DNA of 64,000 nt from NCBI RefSeq assembly GCF_008831285.2, contig NC_045141.1, positions 9,103,353-9,167,352 on the forward strand, read 5' to 3'. Every line of letters starts with the position of its first letter. The stretch's first letter is position 1. The notes below the pieces were generated by a model. That model saw only the letters and a list, made by a program, of their open reading frames with translations. It was not told the origin of the DNA and did no database searches. The translations under genes were made by a program, and so were the position numbers. Positions 10,290 through 20,845 of the stretch are shown piece after piece. The DNA is from Nymphaea colorata. Lineage: Eukaryota; Streptophyta; Magnoliopsida; Nymphaeales; Nymphaeaceae.

Positions 10290-12590
10290 TTACACTTGTT
10301 TAGGACTATAATCCCTTGGGAGTTGCCCTATAGCCCTCTTTTGCAGCCCTTGTAGCTGCTCAATAGTGCCCTCCTGATGTGCGAGGGCCTTCCCTCTGTC
10401 GTGGGCTTGCCATAGGCGCCCACCTGCTTGTAGTACTTGTTGGTTGATGATGTAGTCTTTCTGTTTACAATTACTCTGTACTGCCCATTGCACCTCAGTT
10501 GCGCTCATGTCGTTGGAGTCAATTGATGTTGGTGACTCCGACTTGTAATCCTCACATGAACTCGAGGGGTTCCACATCTCTTCATTGCAATTTGGTGACT
10601 CTGAGTACTGGAATGCTCTCCATCTTTTTGGGTAGAGTTTTTCATTCTTATCTCTGTGAATCACCTCTTCATTTTGTTGTTGTCCACCCTCCTTAGGATG
10701 TATCATCTGTTGTTGTAATAGAGAATGGGTGGATAAAGATCTTTCCTTGTTCTCATACGATTCAATGTGCCCACTCTTAGCCATTGGGCCTTCACGATTC
10801 ACTCGTGGATCTTCTTGATGAGCCTTATATTTGTTGAATGATGGTCTTGGCTCCAAAGTAATAGTGTGATCATCATCAGAACTGCACAAGAAATCATCTT
10901 CAAACTCAGAGAAGAATCCTGCTAATTCCTCTTGCACTTCCTCTTGCCACTTTTGGATGCAACGAAGCTTAGCATGTTGATCACTTTCACTCATCTCAAT
11001 AGGGGCTAACCACGTCTCCTCGCTCTGTGGATGATTCTGACAAGAGGGTATTCCTTCAAGTTGCTCCACCCGTGGTCCGATACCTTGGTCTTGGTGTGAG
11101 CACGTCATGTGGAAAGCTAACTCTTGGGTTGCTTGTAGTTGTAACTCTTCCACAATCTGTGAGCAGTCAGTTGAATCCGCTCCACCCTCCTTATGATCTG
11201 CCTTACCTTCTATTGTGGAAGGATATGATGGATGATCCTCGCTTCGCTGGCTGGACTCTTCATCTCCTTCTATTTCCATGGGATCATTAGAGTCCATGCT
11301 GCTTGCCTTTTCTACATCATTCCTTTGATCTTCAAGGTTAAGATCTTCTGGCATTTGACAACGGATTAGCTCCACCTTGTCTTCTGGCTGTATGATCTCA
11401 AGAGGTTGAAGCTCGCTTGATTCTTCCACTTCCATCATGTTGGGTGAAGCTAGAGCTGTACACACTAAAGATTCTTCTTTGTACGTATCTAATGCTTGGT
11501 TGGGACTAGACGCGTGCATTGAGTTTGTAGAGATTGAAGCTCTTTCTTCATGTGATCCTAAAGAATCTTCACTTGGAAGTGTCTCTTCAATAGATTCGCA
11601 CTCTTGACACTTGCTTTCTATTTCAGCCAATAACTCATTGGTAGTCCATGTCTTCAATGATTCGCCATCACTTGAGTTGTTGGATGGCTCCTCAACTGTA
11701 GCTTGATCATGAACACCCTTGCCCTTGAGGCTATTGTTCGGCACTTCACATTTGATTGTCTCTACCGCTTGGTGCATTTCATCTCTCTTGTTCCTGCTTA
11801 CTTCGTCCCTTTTCTTAGGTTGATAATTGGTCTGAGGGACCTCGGATTTTTTAGTAAGGCCTTTAGTTGAGTAGGCCTTGCGGTAGGCTTTAGTGTTGTC
11901 AGTTTTCTTTGGAGGTGGTTGTGACACCGCACTCATGATGCCTTGGTTCTTGCTTCCGTTGCCTTTGCTCATGTGCTCCGTGCGAGGTGGCGGAGTAGCT
12001 GGTCCGAGTAGCTCTTTGCTCTTCATGTTGGTCGGAACCATGCCCTTGGACGTGTTGCTCCTTAACTCCACGTGAGGCTTCTCTTGTTTCACGTTGTCCA
12101 ATATCTCATCCATCTTTGAGAGCGCTTGTCGTATCATCTCTTCAATGTTAGGAGATGACTTTCCTGGGTTACTATTTCCAGGTTTCCCTACTTGTTTGAC
12201 GGGTTTGGGTGCTGGGATTTCTTCCAACACAAACTTATGACTCATGTCTCCTATTTGTATCACTTCTCCTGGATAAACTTGTAAAAGCTCACCCAGGTTG
12301 ACTACTCTTCCTGCAACCCTAAGTCGACCCACTAAGGTCCTATTGGTGATCCTAATGTTACAGGTCCCCTTGTCCACTTCAATCACACAATGATAACCCA
12401 TTACACTGACATCTCGTAGGATGATGTCGCATCTCGGGTTTTGCCCAATCAAGAAACTGATGAACTGTGGGCCGTAACTCCAATCTTCTCTGTGAACTAA
12501 AATCTTCTCTTCCACGAGTTTTCCGTAAGAATAGGTGCTAAACACTAAATCAACATCTAAACTTCTGGGATACGCACCTTCTTCCATCAT
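10290..12590 (-). CDS. 766-aa protein with N-terminal FHA-like domain, encoded inside an LTR element
   Basis: The ATG at 12,590 opens the only long frame in the element's interior. Residues about 15-125 follow the FHA beta-sandwich pattern: 'FLIGQNPRCDIIL', 'VSVMGYHCVIEV', then 'VYPGEVIQIGD' and 'HKFVLEE'. FHA domains normally bind phosphothreonine. Here the usual Gly-Arg is Gly-Gln and the Ser/Arg of the SRRH stretch are Met/Gly, with only His kept, so phosphopeptide binding is doubtful. Residues about 130-300 are basic and Lys/Pro-rich. About 300-640 are strongly acidic and Ser/Glu-rich with no fold I recognise, including a Phe/Asp/Glu patch 'FFSEFEDDF'. The C-terminus has the start of a repeat ending IGQLPRDYSP. 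No zinc knuckle, protease or polymerase motif is present. Composition suggests a nuclear, scaffold-like or gag-substitute role; that is inference. FHA assignment is by motif reading only. Confidence 0.75.
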   Translation of the reverse strand: MMEEGAYPRSLDVDLVFSTYSYGKLVEEKILVHREDWSYGPQFISFLIGQNPRCDIILRDVSVMGYHCVIEVDKGTCNIRITNRTLVGRLRVAGRVVNLGELLQVYPGEVIQIGDMSHKFVLEEIPAPKPVKQVGKPGNSNPGKSSPNIEEMIRQALSKMDEILDNVKQEKPHVELRSNTSKGMVPTNMKSKELLGPATPPPRTEHMSKGNGSKNQGIMSAVSQPPPKKTDNTKAYRKAYSTKGLTKKSEVPQTNYQPKKRDEVSRNKRDEMHQAVETIKCEVPNNSLKGKGVHDQATVEEPSNNSSDGESLKTWTTNELLAEIESKCQECESIEETLPSEDSLGSHEERASISTNSMHASSPNQALDTYKEESLVCTALASPNMMEVEESSELQPLEIIQPEDKVELIRCQMPEDLNLEDQRNDVEKASSMDSNDPMEIEGDEESSQRSEDHPSYPSTIEGKADHKEGGADSTDCSQIVEELQLQATQELAFHMTCSHQDQGIGPRVEQLEGIPSCQNHPQSEETWLAPIEMSESDQHAKLRCIQKWQEEVQEELAGFFSEFEDDFLCSSDDDHTITLEPRPSFNKYKAHQEDPRVNREGPMAKSGHIESYENKERSLSTHSLLQQQMIHPKEGGQQQNEEVIHRDKNEKLYPKRWRAFQYSESPNCNEEMWNPSSSCEDYKSESPTSIDSNDMSATEVQWAVQSNCKQKDYIINQQVLQAGGRLWQAHDRGKALAHQEGTIEQLQGLQKRAIGQLPRDYSPKQV

Positions 12591-13321
12591 TCTTGCCTTC
12601 TCTTAAATCAAAACAAATGCTTAAAAACTTTCTAAGCTATCTATTTCAAACACCAAACTGAACTACTAAAAGCTGAAAACCACGACACTTGTAAATTCTG
12701 TAACTCTCTAACTCGATGTCCAAAAATCACGAAACTTGGTAGCAAAATACTAGACACGATAAGGAATCCAACGCCACCAAGATCAAGCTCTAACTCTGCT
12801 CCAGGAAAGCACTCGTTCTTCTGAAAGTCACGCCTGGGCTTGCTCTTCAACCGCGCAGGACTCCCCCAGTGATAGGGGTCCACTCAAAAAATCATAACTT
12901 TTCACCCGTAACTCAAAAAAATCTGAAATTTGGACTGGAGATTCCTGAGACGTAGGCGCTTCCAACGAGCCTAACCTTGACCAATTCCGACGCCGGATCT
13001 GACAGCGCCGGCCACTGGAATCCGGCGTAGTTTCTGGTTTTTCAGAAACTGAAAAAAATGCAGGCTGAAGAGGATGAGTTTCTGCTATGCTACCATCAAA
13101 CCAAACTAACACTGCTGGAATCTGAAAACTGAGTGCGGCGGCCTCTCAAGATGGCTCTGATACCAAACTGATAGGTTTGGTATCAGCCGGATAAGTTTGG
13201 AACTCTCCTTTCCAACTTTCACCCGCTTTTACCAAAATCGATCTTTCTTGCACTTATGAGCAACATAAACTCTAGAATTTGAATTCACAAGATGTAAACA
13301 AGCAACGGAATCCTCCACGTT
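12591..13321 (-). other. Leader between PBS and the FHA ORF
   Basis: About 730 nt lie between the primer-binding site and the ORF start. The tract holds two short minus-strand open frames (13,112-12,828, 94 codons; 12,883-12,641, 80 codons) with no recognised domain. They would act as upstream ORFs if the full leader is retained. An intron removing them is possible, but I did not identify convincing splice sites. Confidence 0.5.
13157..13186. repeat. 12-bp perfect inverted repeat containing PBS sequence
   Basis: CTGATACCAAAC (13,157-13,168) and GTTTGGTATCAG (13,175-13,186) are exact reverse complements separated by 6 nt. The left arm with its preceding bases (13,153-13,165) duplicates the PBS core found 170 bp away. 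In RNA this would form a stable hairpin in the leader. Confidence 0.8.
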
Positions 13322-13334
13322 GGCTCTGATACCA
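13322..13334 (-). other. Primer-binding site (initiator-Met tRNA type)
   Basis: On the minus strand this reads TGGTATCAGAGCC, complementary to the 3' end of plant initiator-Met tRNA. It starts 3 nt inside the LTR boundary, which is within the normal range. It fixes the element's orientation as minus. Confidence 0.85.
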
Positions 13335-13337
13335 AAT

Positions 13338-16300
13338 TGGTAGGACCTAACTCCGGTATAGGCGACAGCCCAGTCCTAGAGTCGATCCTACACCCAAGAT
13401 CCTCGTAGAGGGTCCACACGGGTCTAAAGACGCCTAAAGATTGAACCAACACAACTCAAAGAGGAAACTAAGGCTAGACTCAGACCAAACACACTCCTTG
13501 TAGCCGGATCTTAGGCTCTAGGCCACCGAAAAACTACAGGAATACTGGACAAATGCGGAAGCGATTCAAAACTATGCAAGGAAAATAGCAAATCTAACTA
13601 GTCTAAATGAAGTACCTCCCCAAGGCTTGCTCGGGGTTCATTTGATGAATCTTCTGGAATTCTTTGATGATCTGCTGTAGGTGCTGTTGAGGATGAATTC
13701 CAGACGTCAGGTTGTAGCTGAGAAAATCGGGACACCAAGGTGGAAGGTGCTGCAACGCCAAGAAAGACGCCAAGTTGGAGAAGATCGCTGGTAAAGTCTT
13801 TGATGTCTTCTCTTCAACTCGGTTGCTGCTGCTGGTTTTGACGGAGCTAATACAAATGCTGCTGCTTCGGGTGTAGCAGTAGGCTCTAGATATAGCTGAG
13901 AGAGAGCCTCTTAGCTCAGCCCACCTGGCTGAGTGCCGTGGTAGCACACGGGATCCGGTTGCTTGGTGATAGCAACCTCAATTCGCTTGGGCGAGTGGAT
14001 GAAATGCCCAAGGGTGCACACCAAATGCTGTAGTCGTGGCTGGGGATGGGTGGATTCAGCTTGGTCTTAGCTGAGGAATTACCTAACTACAGTCAATAGA
14101 GGAAAGCTCGGCCGTAGAGCTTGGTAATGATCCTAAGTGTGGCTGGCTTAGGGCCGGTTAGGAGCGATAGGGGCTTGGACGGCTTCGGCTACGGTGTAAG
14201 GGAAGATGATCTAAGGGTGTGAGGTCTAGAATGAGGTGGCTTAAGACAAGGGAATGTGGGATGTTGATTAGGAACTGGTGGTTAGGTTCAAGGATGATTG
14301 AACGAGTGGCTTGGGTTTAAATGAGAGAGCTAATGAGGAACTAAGGAGGGTTAGGGATCACGTGAGTGAGTTTGACGTGGGATCAAAAGGTGGACTCCTA
14401 CACTTGAACGTAGGATAATCCTCTAGATCTAAGGCTGAAAATTCAAAGGTGGTAAGTGGGATGTGATGTGGCTGGGATCTAGGGATGGTTAATGATTGAA
14501 TCACCTAAACTAAAGAGCAAATCCCTCCAAATGTGGGCACTAGTGGCGCCGGCTCCTCCAATGTAGTCAAATGTGGCGAGGTGGCGCCTTGTGGAATGAT
14601 GATTCCAAATGTGGGGATTCTCTTCCAAATCACGTGCAAATCAAGGGTCAGATCTTCTCCTAAGGATCTGGATGAAGGGCTAGGAGAGACTTAGATGGGT
14701 AAGGATGAAGCTCGTACCACTTTTTGAAGCTAGAATGTAGGAGTTTCCCCTTAATTCTCGCCTAGAAAATCTCCTCTCCATGCGATATCTCCTTGGAGTA
14801 CTTTTGGACGAACTTACCCTTGGAAATGATGGTCCCACTTCGTGGCAAGGAAGGGCACTTTGGTCCTTGGGTGATGATGACCAGAATCCCCCAAATGTGG
14901 CCGGAATTATGGCAGAGGTCGCCGGAAAACCAGAAGTTCCCGGTGACTTGGTGCTTGCTATCGCCTAGGCCGTTCTTCGCGAAACCAATGTGTATCTTCT
15001 TCTTTCTTTGCGTGGAATCACCTTATATGGTCCATTCCCATGTCCAAGATGGTCTCACCGTGATTTCTTGAGGATGGGATTCTGATTTTGCCGGCGAAAT
15101 TCCAGAGATGGACCGCGGATGAAAACTAGAATCGATCGACTCTTCTTGTGCCGTTTCCTTGAGTGATTTCTCAACTAGGAAAGCCTCAATGCCTAGGATC
15201 TTCTAAGACACGTAAAACTTAGTTTAAATCAAGTTTCAACCGTGGAAAAGAAGGGAATCTCGGCTGTGACTCGAGACTTCTCCTCTTCTTGTAAGTCAAA
15301 CCTTGGATCAAACCAAACCAACGTAGTTGCTTAGCTTTCACCTTAGGAATCCAAGAACTAACCTTGTATGAGGAAACCGTGGGTTTGCTGTCCTTCCTTG
15401 GATGAAGACGCAGCCTCCTTGTTCAACTTAGGCCTCTAATATCTCTGATGTAGCAGAGATATTGCACCCAAGACGTGGCTGGGTAGATGCGAAGATGAAG
15501 ACGATGATAACTCCTAGGGCCGTGGCTCACCCAAGAGAAAGCCCTCACCTTCTTCTTCAACGAGAATTGATGTAAATGAAAGAGAGGGGAGATAGTGAGG
15601 AGTTGGGAAGGAGAGGAGAGGAAGACGTGAGGGGGAAGGGGAAGTAGAGGGCCAGCATGCTGGTCTTGGGAGAAGAGATTGGAGGGAACGTGAGAGAGAG
15701 AGAGAGAGACACGAGAAGAGAGGGAGAGAAGTGAGGAGAGAGAGAGAGCAAAGAAGCAAATGACCTTGATTTCCCAAAATTCCATCCATTTACACATGAA
15801 TCAAAACCTTATATACATGAGTACATAAATCTGGTTCCCATGCATGGAACCAGCCCAAATCCAAATCCAGAACATGCTAAAGCAAAACGGATCCAAGGCA
15901 CAACCCGCCTTGGTAAGTTTGAATCCAAAACCGAATTGGCGCAAACTCAAATAAAGCAAATCAAGAAGTGAAAAGTGGCTAAGTCCTAGCTAGACGCCCC
16001 TTGAGCCTTGTGAGCTCAAGGTGGGGACCTCGTCCGGGTTGCCGCCCAAACTTCGGACTTGACACATCCCTTAACCTCATTGAGCTGAGCTCAATTCAGC
16101 CAAGAGACCTCCCTAGACTCGTCCTAGACCGACTCTAGAGACTTGGGTTTCGATACGACTCAAGAATGGACCATGGCCTATACCAGAGAAGTCCTATGGA
16201 TCTAGTATCCTAACTCGCGGATTCCCCCAATTGCTGGTCTTCACCTAGTTCATTCATGTCCTAGAGCCGTTGCATATCCTCCCGCACCTCCCACTGCATT

Positions 16301-16398
16301 TGCTCTAGGCTCGAAGTTTAATTCCATTGAGCCGTGATCTCTCACTGTGGCCGTGCCTTTGGCCTTGGTTAGGCCTACTCGGACTAAGGCTCGTATCA
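13338..16398 (-). repeat. 5' LTR of the FHA-ORF element (right copy)
   Basis: 3,061 bp direct repeat of 6,855-9,921. In the minus-strand sense it begins at 16,398 and ends at 13,338, immediately before the primer-binding site. It would drive the element's transcript. It contains a plausible TATA box (15,807-15,819), giving a U3 of about 0.6 kb and an unusually long R-U5 of about 2.4 kb. Confidence 0.93.
15807..15819 (-). promoter_or_regulatory. Candidate TATA box of the FHA-ORF element 5' LTR
   Basis: Read on the minus strand the sequence is CATGTATATAAGG, a good plant TATA box. The same sequence is at 9,330-9,342 in the other LTR. A start site 25-35 bp downstream would fall near 15,780, just before the CT-rich tract (15,685-15,760, minus sense), which would then lie in the 5' untranslated leader. 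No experimental start site is known. Confidence 0.5.
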
Positions 16399-16403
16399 GA
16401 CAT

Positions 16404-19400
16404 TCACAAGGTTTGTAGAATTTATTTGAAAATCCATTTGATTTCAAAAATCGCTGGTAAATCTTGGAGTTTAACTTGAAACCATTTGAGACTCATTGAA
16501 TTAAAATATGAACCATTGGTTTTTAATCTGAATTTGGATTGGAATATTTAAAACGGATCCGGATCGTTTGGATCCATGAACGCACTTTAAAGAAAAGAAT
16601 ATTAGATCTGAATATAAGACTGCTTAAGGCATGATAAGACACCAATCCAAATCTGAAGATGTTTTGAAGTCTGGATAGTAAAAGATTTGGAAATTTATAT
16701 CCCGAACATTAGGTACGTCAGTGATCATCAGAGAAGTTTAAAAAATGAGAGGTAAAGATTGGACAATGAACTTTGATTGGGTTTGAATTATAATTGTGGA
16801 TCCAAAATCTAGAATGATGAAGTTGGACTCCGGACATCAAAATAGGCATCATCTCCAACAACGATGGCTGGAAACACAGGCTTAGAGCAGGTTTGGAGGG
16901 TAAGGGAGAAATTCCTTCTATCTGGAAGGTGATAAGAAAAGTTAACAACAGAATCACCTTACTGCAACAGCTCCCAACTTTGGAACTGAGCGAAATGATA
17001 CGCAAATATGGAGAGGGACTCTTAGGCAATGATGGAGGATGATTTCCCTTTGCTCAAATTGTTCTTCTTTCTTTTGATTTCTTCTTTTGGGCTGATGGAA
17101 GGGTTGAATTTGGTTTAGTGATTTCCCAATTTTGTTTGCTAGCCTTATTCTAGTGCCTGATGCTTAACATACAACTTTTTTGGAATAAATGGATGGGAGC
17201 CTATCTTCCAGCAACGCTTTACCCTTGCACAAATTTTGGAAAATTAAATGGGCACTTGTGAAAAAATTTCTAATATTTTATTTTCTTTATTTTTCACAAT
17301 GTTGAAACCTCATTAAAATTTATTCACACATTTATACTAGTGGGAAAAATAAAGAATTGCAGCATAAACTTGATTTGCCAAAAAGGTACTTTTACTGCCT
17401 TAGGAATCTAGATTCACAACAGCCATTTGAGAATGAAGGGTCAGCTAAGAGCTCTGATACCACAATGAAGATGAAACAGAAAGAGAGACGAAAGAATGAA
17501 AGGTTTGAACATTTCACCACTGCCTGGGACGTTGCTAGTGTAGACACGGAGAATGTTGAAGCTCGGTGAAGAAGGATGGAAAGAACATCAAATTACTAGG
17601 ATGAGCACAATAGGGGTTGATACGCACTCGCACTATCGCTGGCTCCTCCTCTCTCGCTAGGATAATTCCCATTAGAATTAAAAAGTCTTTTTAATTTAAA
17701 AATTATATAAAAATAGTTTTTTTTTTTTTGAAATACTCCTAACATGGGGTTAACAAGATGGTGGTGGGGGCCTCTAGCACCTTGTTACTTTTTTCCCTTT
17801 TGCCATTTTCTTCCACTTTTATCTACTTCCCTAATTTTTGGTTTTTCTGAAATTGTCTCTTTCCTTTTACATGCAACATTTTGTTTTTTTCCTTATGTGC
17901 TTGAAAAGTTTGATAAATCCCAAACATTTCCAAGGTTGGATAGATCCCAACCTCTTTAAATAAAAATGTAGAAATATCACACCCCACTCATGATTAAAAT
18001 ATTCTTACCGAAAGAAATTGGGCCATTCATCCATAGGAAACATTCATGCCAACATCCACAATGTAACATAACAAGGAAGACTTGAGTGTTGTGGGAAGGC
18101 ATGAAGGGAGCCTTCCCCATGGTGAAACGCACGTCACTCTGGCTGCATGTCACTACGGAGGCTCCTTTCATGTCTTCCCATAACATATAACCCGGCCTCC
18201 AAAGTGACAGCCATATGGAAGGAACAAACCATATACATAATGATTTTTAGGAATGCATGGGCTATTTGGACCCTATGCAAAAAGAGAGAAAAAGACAAAA
18301 GAACGAGGGAAAGGGAGACAGAGAAAGGAAGGAGGAAACAAATAGTGCCTAGTCAAAAGATTTTAAGCAATATTTGAGGCGAAATTAGTTTCAATATTTC
18401 ATATCCATGTTTCTAAGAATTCGTAGGGAAATCTAGGTTTGTTTTGAACTTTTCAAAACAGGGCAGAAAGGACCCTTCTTTTCTCGATGTTCCTTGTTCT
18501 CCCCATCCTATTTGTCAATCTTTTTCCTCCACTCTTTCTTTTGTGCATCTCTCTCTTAGCTGAGGGCCAACCCCAGCCTCTTCGATCATCGACAACTAGC
18601 TTGTGTATCAAACACAAGGATGATGAGTCTCCAGATGCTACAGACAATCCAAAGCAGAGGAAAAAAAAAAAAAAAAGCAAGTCTGAGAGATAAATAATAT
18701 TGATCTTCGCCAATCCTAAAGCAGCTATCAAGTGATGGGAACAGCAACCCAGGCCGACATACAAGAAATCCCAAAAACCACAAATGGAGGATTCTATCCC
18801 AAAAAGAAAGAAATGATTTGTAGGAGGGTTTTCTGCTGGAAACAAGAAGACAAGGTCTGCTGATCTCTTCAGTATCATCTATAGGAAGAGTCTTTGAGGT
18901 GGAGCTTCGTTCGTCCTCTTCCAGTCTTAGTTGTTGAGCTTATCTTATTCATTGATTATTTAATTATTATTTTATGGTTCATGTTACTATTATAGGGAAG
19001 GCCCGCGGACACCCGCGATTAGCATAAGCAAGATATCAGTGGAAACCAGGAGCATCTGGCAATAATAGCTTCTTCCTTTCCTCTTCTTTGCTTCATTTCA
19101 TTTTATTCTTCTATTTTTTATTCTCAGTTTTTTTAATACATTAAGAAGGAAATACTAAATTGTGCTAGTGTTGCACCCAGAGCCATTTCGTGTGTATGTG
19201 ATACTAAAAATGTTGATCACGCTAAAGGTGTGGTGAGAGTTATGTCGTGCCATGTGACAAGGTGGTTACTAATATCGTGTCTGCTATATTCAAAGAAAAT
19301 TACTCTCCTCCATTCAAGCTAAGTGGCTTGCAGTTTAACAATGAACAAGAGAAAAGTGGAGTTAGTGGGATGACTTTGCACATGTTGTGAAAATTGTTGA

Positions 19401-19544
19401 AGCTTGAATTCATTATTATTTTTTCTCTTTGTTGTACCATGTAACTGTCAGCCCATTTATATTCTTATGTGCACCACTGATTTACAATAGAAAGAATGCA
19501 ACAATAGAGACCAGAATTTTCACTGTCATCCTCAGTTTTCTTAC
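16404..19544. other. Unassigned DNA right of the FHA-ORF element
   Basis: No gene recognised. The first 150 bp continue the TTGAAATT-rich block that ends at 6,854. A PBS-like GCTCTGATACCA at about 17,453 (minus sense) has no LTR beside it. At 18,450-18,900 open frames occur on both strands, but they are antisense to each other and carry no known motif. The stretch before 19,545 may include the 5' LTR of the copia relic that follows, but no partner LTR was found. Confidence 0.4.
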
Positions 19545-20845
19545 TGTTATCAGAGCCAACTTGTTTTCCTTTGACAATGTCAATGGTTACTGTAACTCAT
19601 TGGAATGCTATTGCTGCTCTTGTTGTAGTCAAACTATCAGGGGAAAATTATCTTTTATAGACAAACTAGTTGGAATCAATGATGGCCTTTTAGGATCTTC
19701 TACAGTTTGTAGATGGATCATCTAAAACTCCTACATAATATGTTCAAAAGAATAACAAGAATGGACTCGATCATGAGTTGGTCTTGTAGCATAAACCTGA
19801 CCAACTTGCACAATGTCGGATAAAATCTACTTTGTCTAAAGCTGTGTTGAACCAAATCATGAGGACCAAGTTGACCCATGAAGCATGGAGTATGCTAAAG
19901 CAGGTTTATGACTCGAACTCTTCATTGCAAGCTATGTCGAAGACTGGTAAACCTACCTAAGATTAGGGTGGGTTTCCTTCCACATGGCTTAGGATCATAT
20001 TTGCTGTGGTGGGCCTGATGCTTAGTCTAGGGTGACACATCCAATGAACATAACAAAGTTTAGGTAGATCAAATCTATGGTTTGGATCTCAGCATCAAAG
20101 CTCCAGGCTACTAGACTTTACCTAATGAATGCACAAAGAGATCCAATCTGTTTCCCCATTCAAGCAATTTGTCCTCATCTATACTACTGAATTTCTGGTT
20201 CGCTTCTAGTCATCACCCTGTCATTGTTTCTCTGTTATCTTCTACTCCGTCCTTACTACTAGACTTTACCTAATGAATGCACAAAGAGATCCAATCAGTT
20301 TCCCCATTCAAGAAATTTGTCCTCATCTATACTATTAAATTTCTGGTTCTCTTCTATTCATCACCCTATCATTGTTTCTCTGTTATCTTCTATTCCGTCC
20401 TTATCTTTTTGTTATCTCTTGGTCTTTATTCTTGAAGAAGGAGTTTTAGAATCAGAAGAAAGGTTTCATGCCTGTGATGGAGTACATAAGCCATATAAAA
20501 GGAATTACTGATCATTGGCTGTTATTAGTTGTGTGGTTTCAGACAAAGACATAGTACAACAGCTCGTTAATGATTTAGAACCTGATTTTGACATGCTTAC
20601 TTCTGCCTTGTTGTGTCTCCCTTAGCCACCCAATTTTGAATATTTTTAGGCGAAACTTCTTCAACATGACAGTACCATAAAGCAGACAGCCGCGGAAAAT
20701 GATTTGACCACCAATTCTCATTCAGTGCTTGCTACAAAGGTCTCCACAGGTTAAGGACAAGAAAATCAAGGGAATCAAGGTGGGAGAGTGGATGTCAGTT
20801 TGGACCGGGAGAATGTGGCAATCTCCCCACACCTAGCATATATAT
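19545..20845 (+). pseudogene. Old copia retrotransposon, 5' part: PBS and gag
   Basis: TGTTATCAGAGCC at 19,545-19,557 is a one-base variant of the copia PBS. Gag similarity begins at about 19,577, with the pattern '...LSGENYLL' then 'LNQIMRTKLTHEAWSMLKQVYDSNSSLQAMSK' spread over positions to about 19,955. It resumes at about 20,466 with 'SDKDIVQQLVNDLEPDFDMLTSALL' and an 'AKLLQHD' block. Stops and frame changes are frequent. The gap 19,957-20,465 is an insertion of other sequence holding a 148-bp tandem duplication. The gag is cut at 20,845 by a solo LTR and continues with the zinc-knuckle region after 25,314. Confidence 0.65.
20109..20404. repeat. Tandem duplication, 148-bp period
   Basis: Two adjacent units (20,109-20,256 and 20,257-20,404) beginning TACTAGACTTTACC differ at several positions. 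They lie in a segment that interrupts copia gag. No function is apparent. Confidence 0.85.

Larger units (their letters stand above)
6855..16398 (-). mobile_element. Complete LTR retroelement with 3.06-kb LTRs encoding an FHA-like ORF, no gag-pol recognised
   Basis: Two near-identical direct repeats (6,855-9,921 and 13,338-16,398) flank a 3,416-bp interior. The repeat ends are TGGTA...TACCA (TATCA in the right copy), and the 5 bp outside are GACAT on both sides (6,850-6,854 and 16,399-16,403), a classic integrase target duplication. A PBS abuts the right LTR and a purine tract abuts the left LTR, so transcription runs on the minus strand. The interior holds one long minus-strand ORF and no protease, reverse transcriptase, RNase H, integrase or CCHC zinc knuckle that I can find. 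It must therefore be mobilised in trans, or its ORF is an unrecognised structural protein. Best class: non-autonomous large LTR element (LARD-like) carrying a non-retroviral domain. Confidence 0.9.

Noticed and set aside
17452-17464. PBS-like GCTCTGATACCA
   Set aside because: No LTR boundary, second LTR or gag was found beside it, so it may be chance or a lost element.
18453-18878. 141-codon minus-strand frame
   Set aside because: Phe/Leu-rich with an A/T-run-encoded segment, overlapped by other frames on both strands, and without motif, splice context or recognised homologue.
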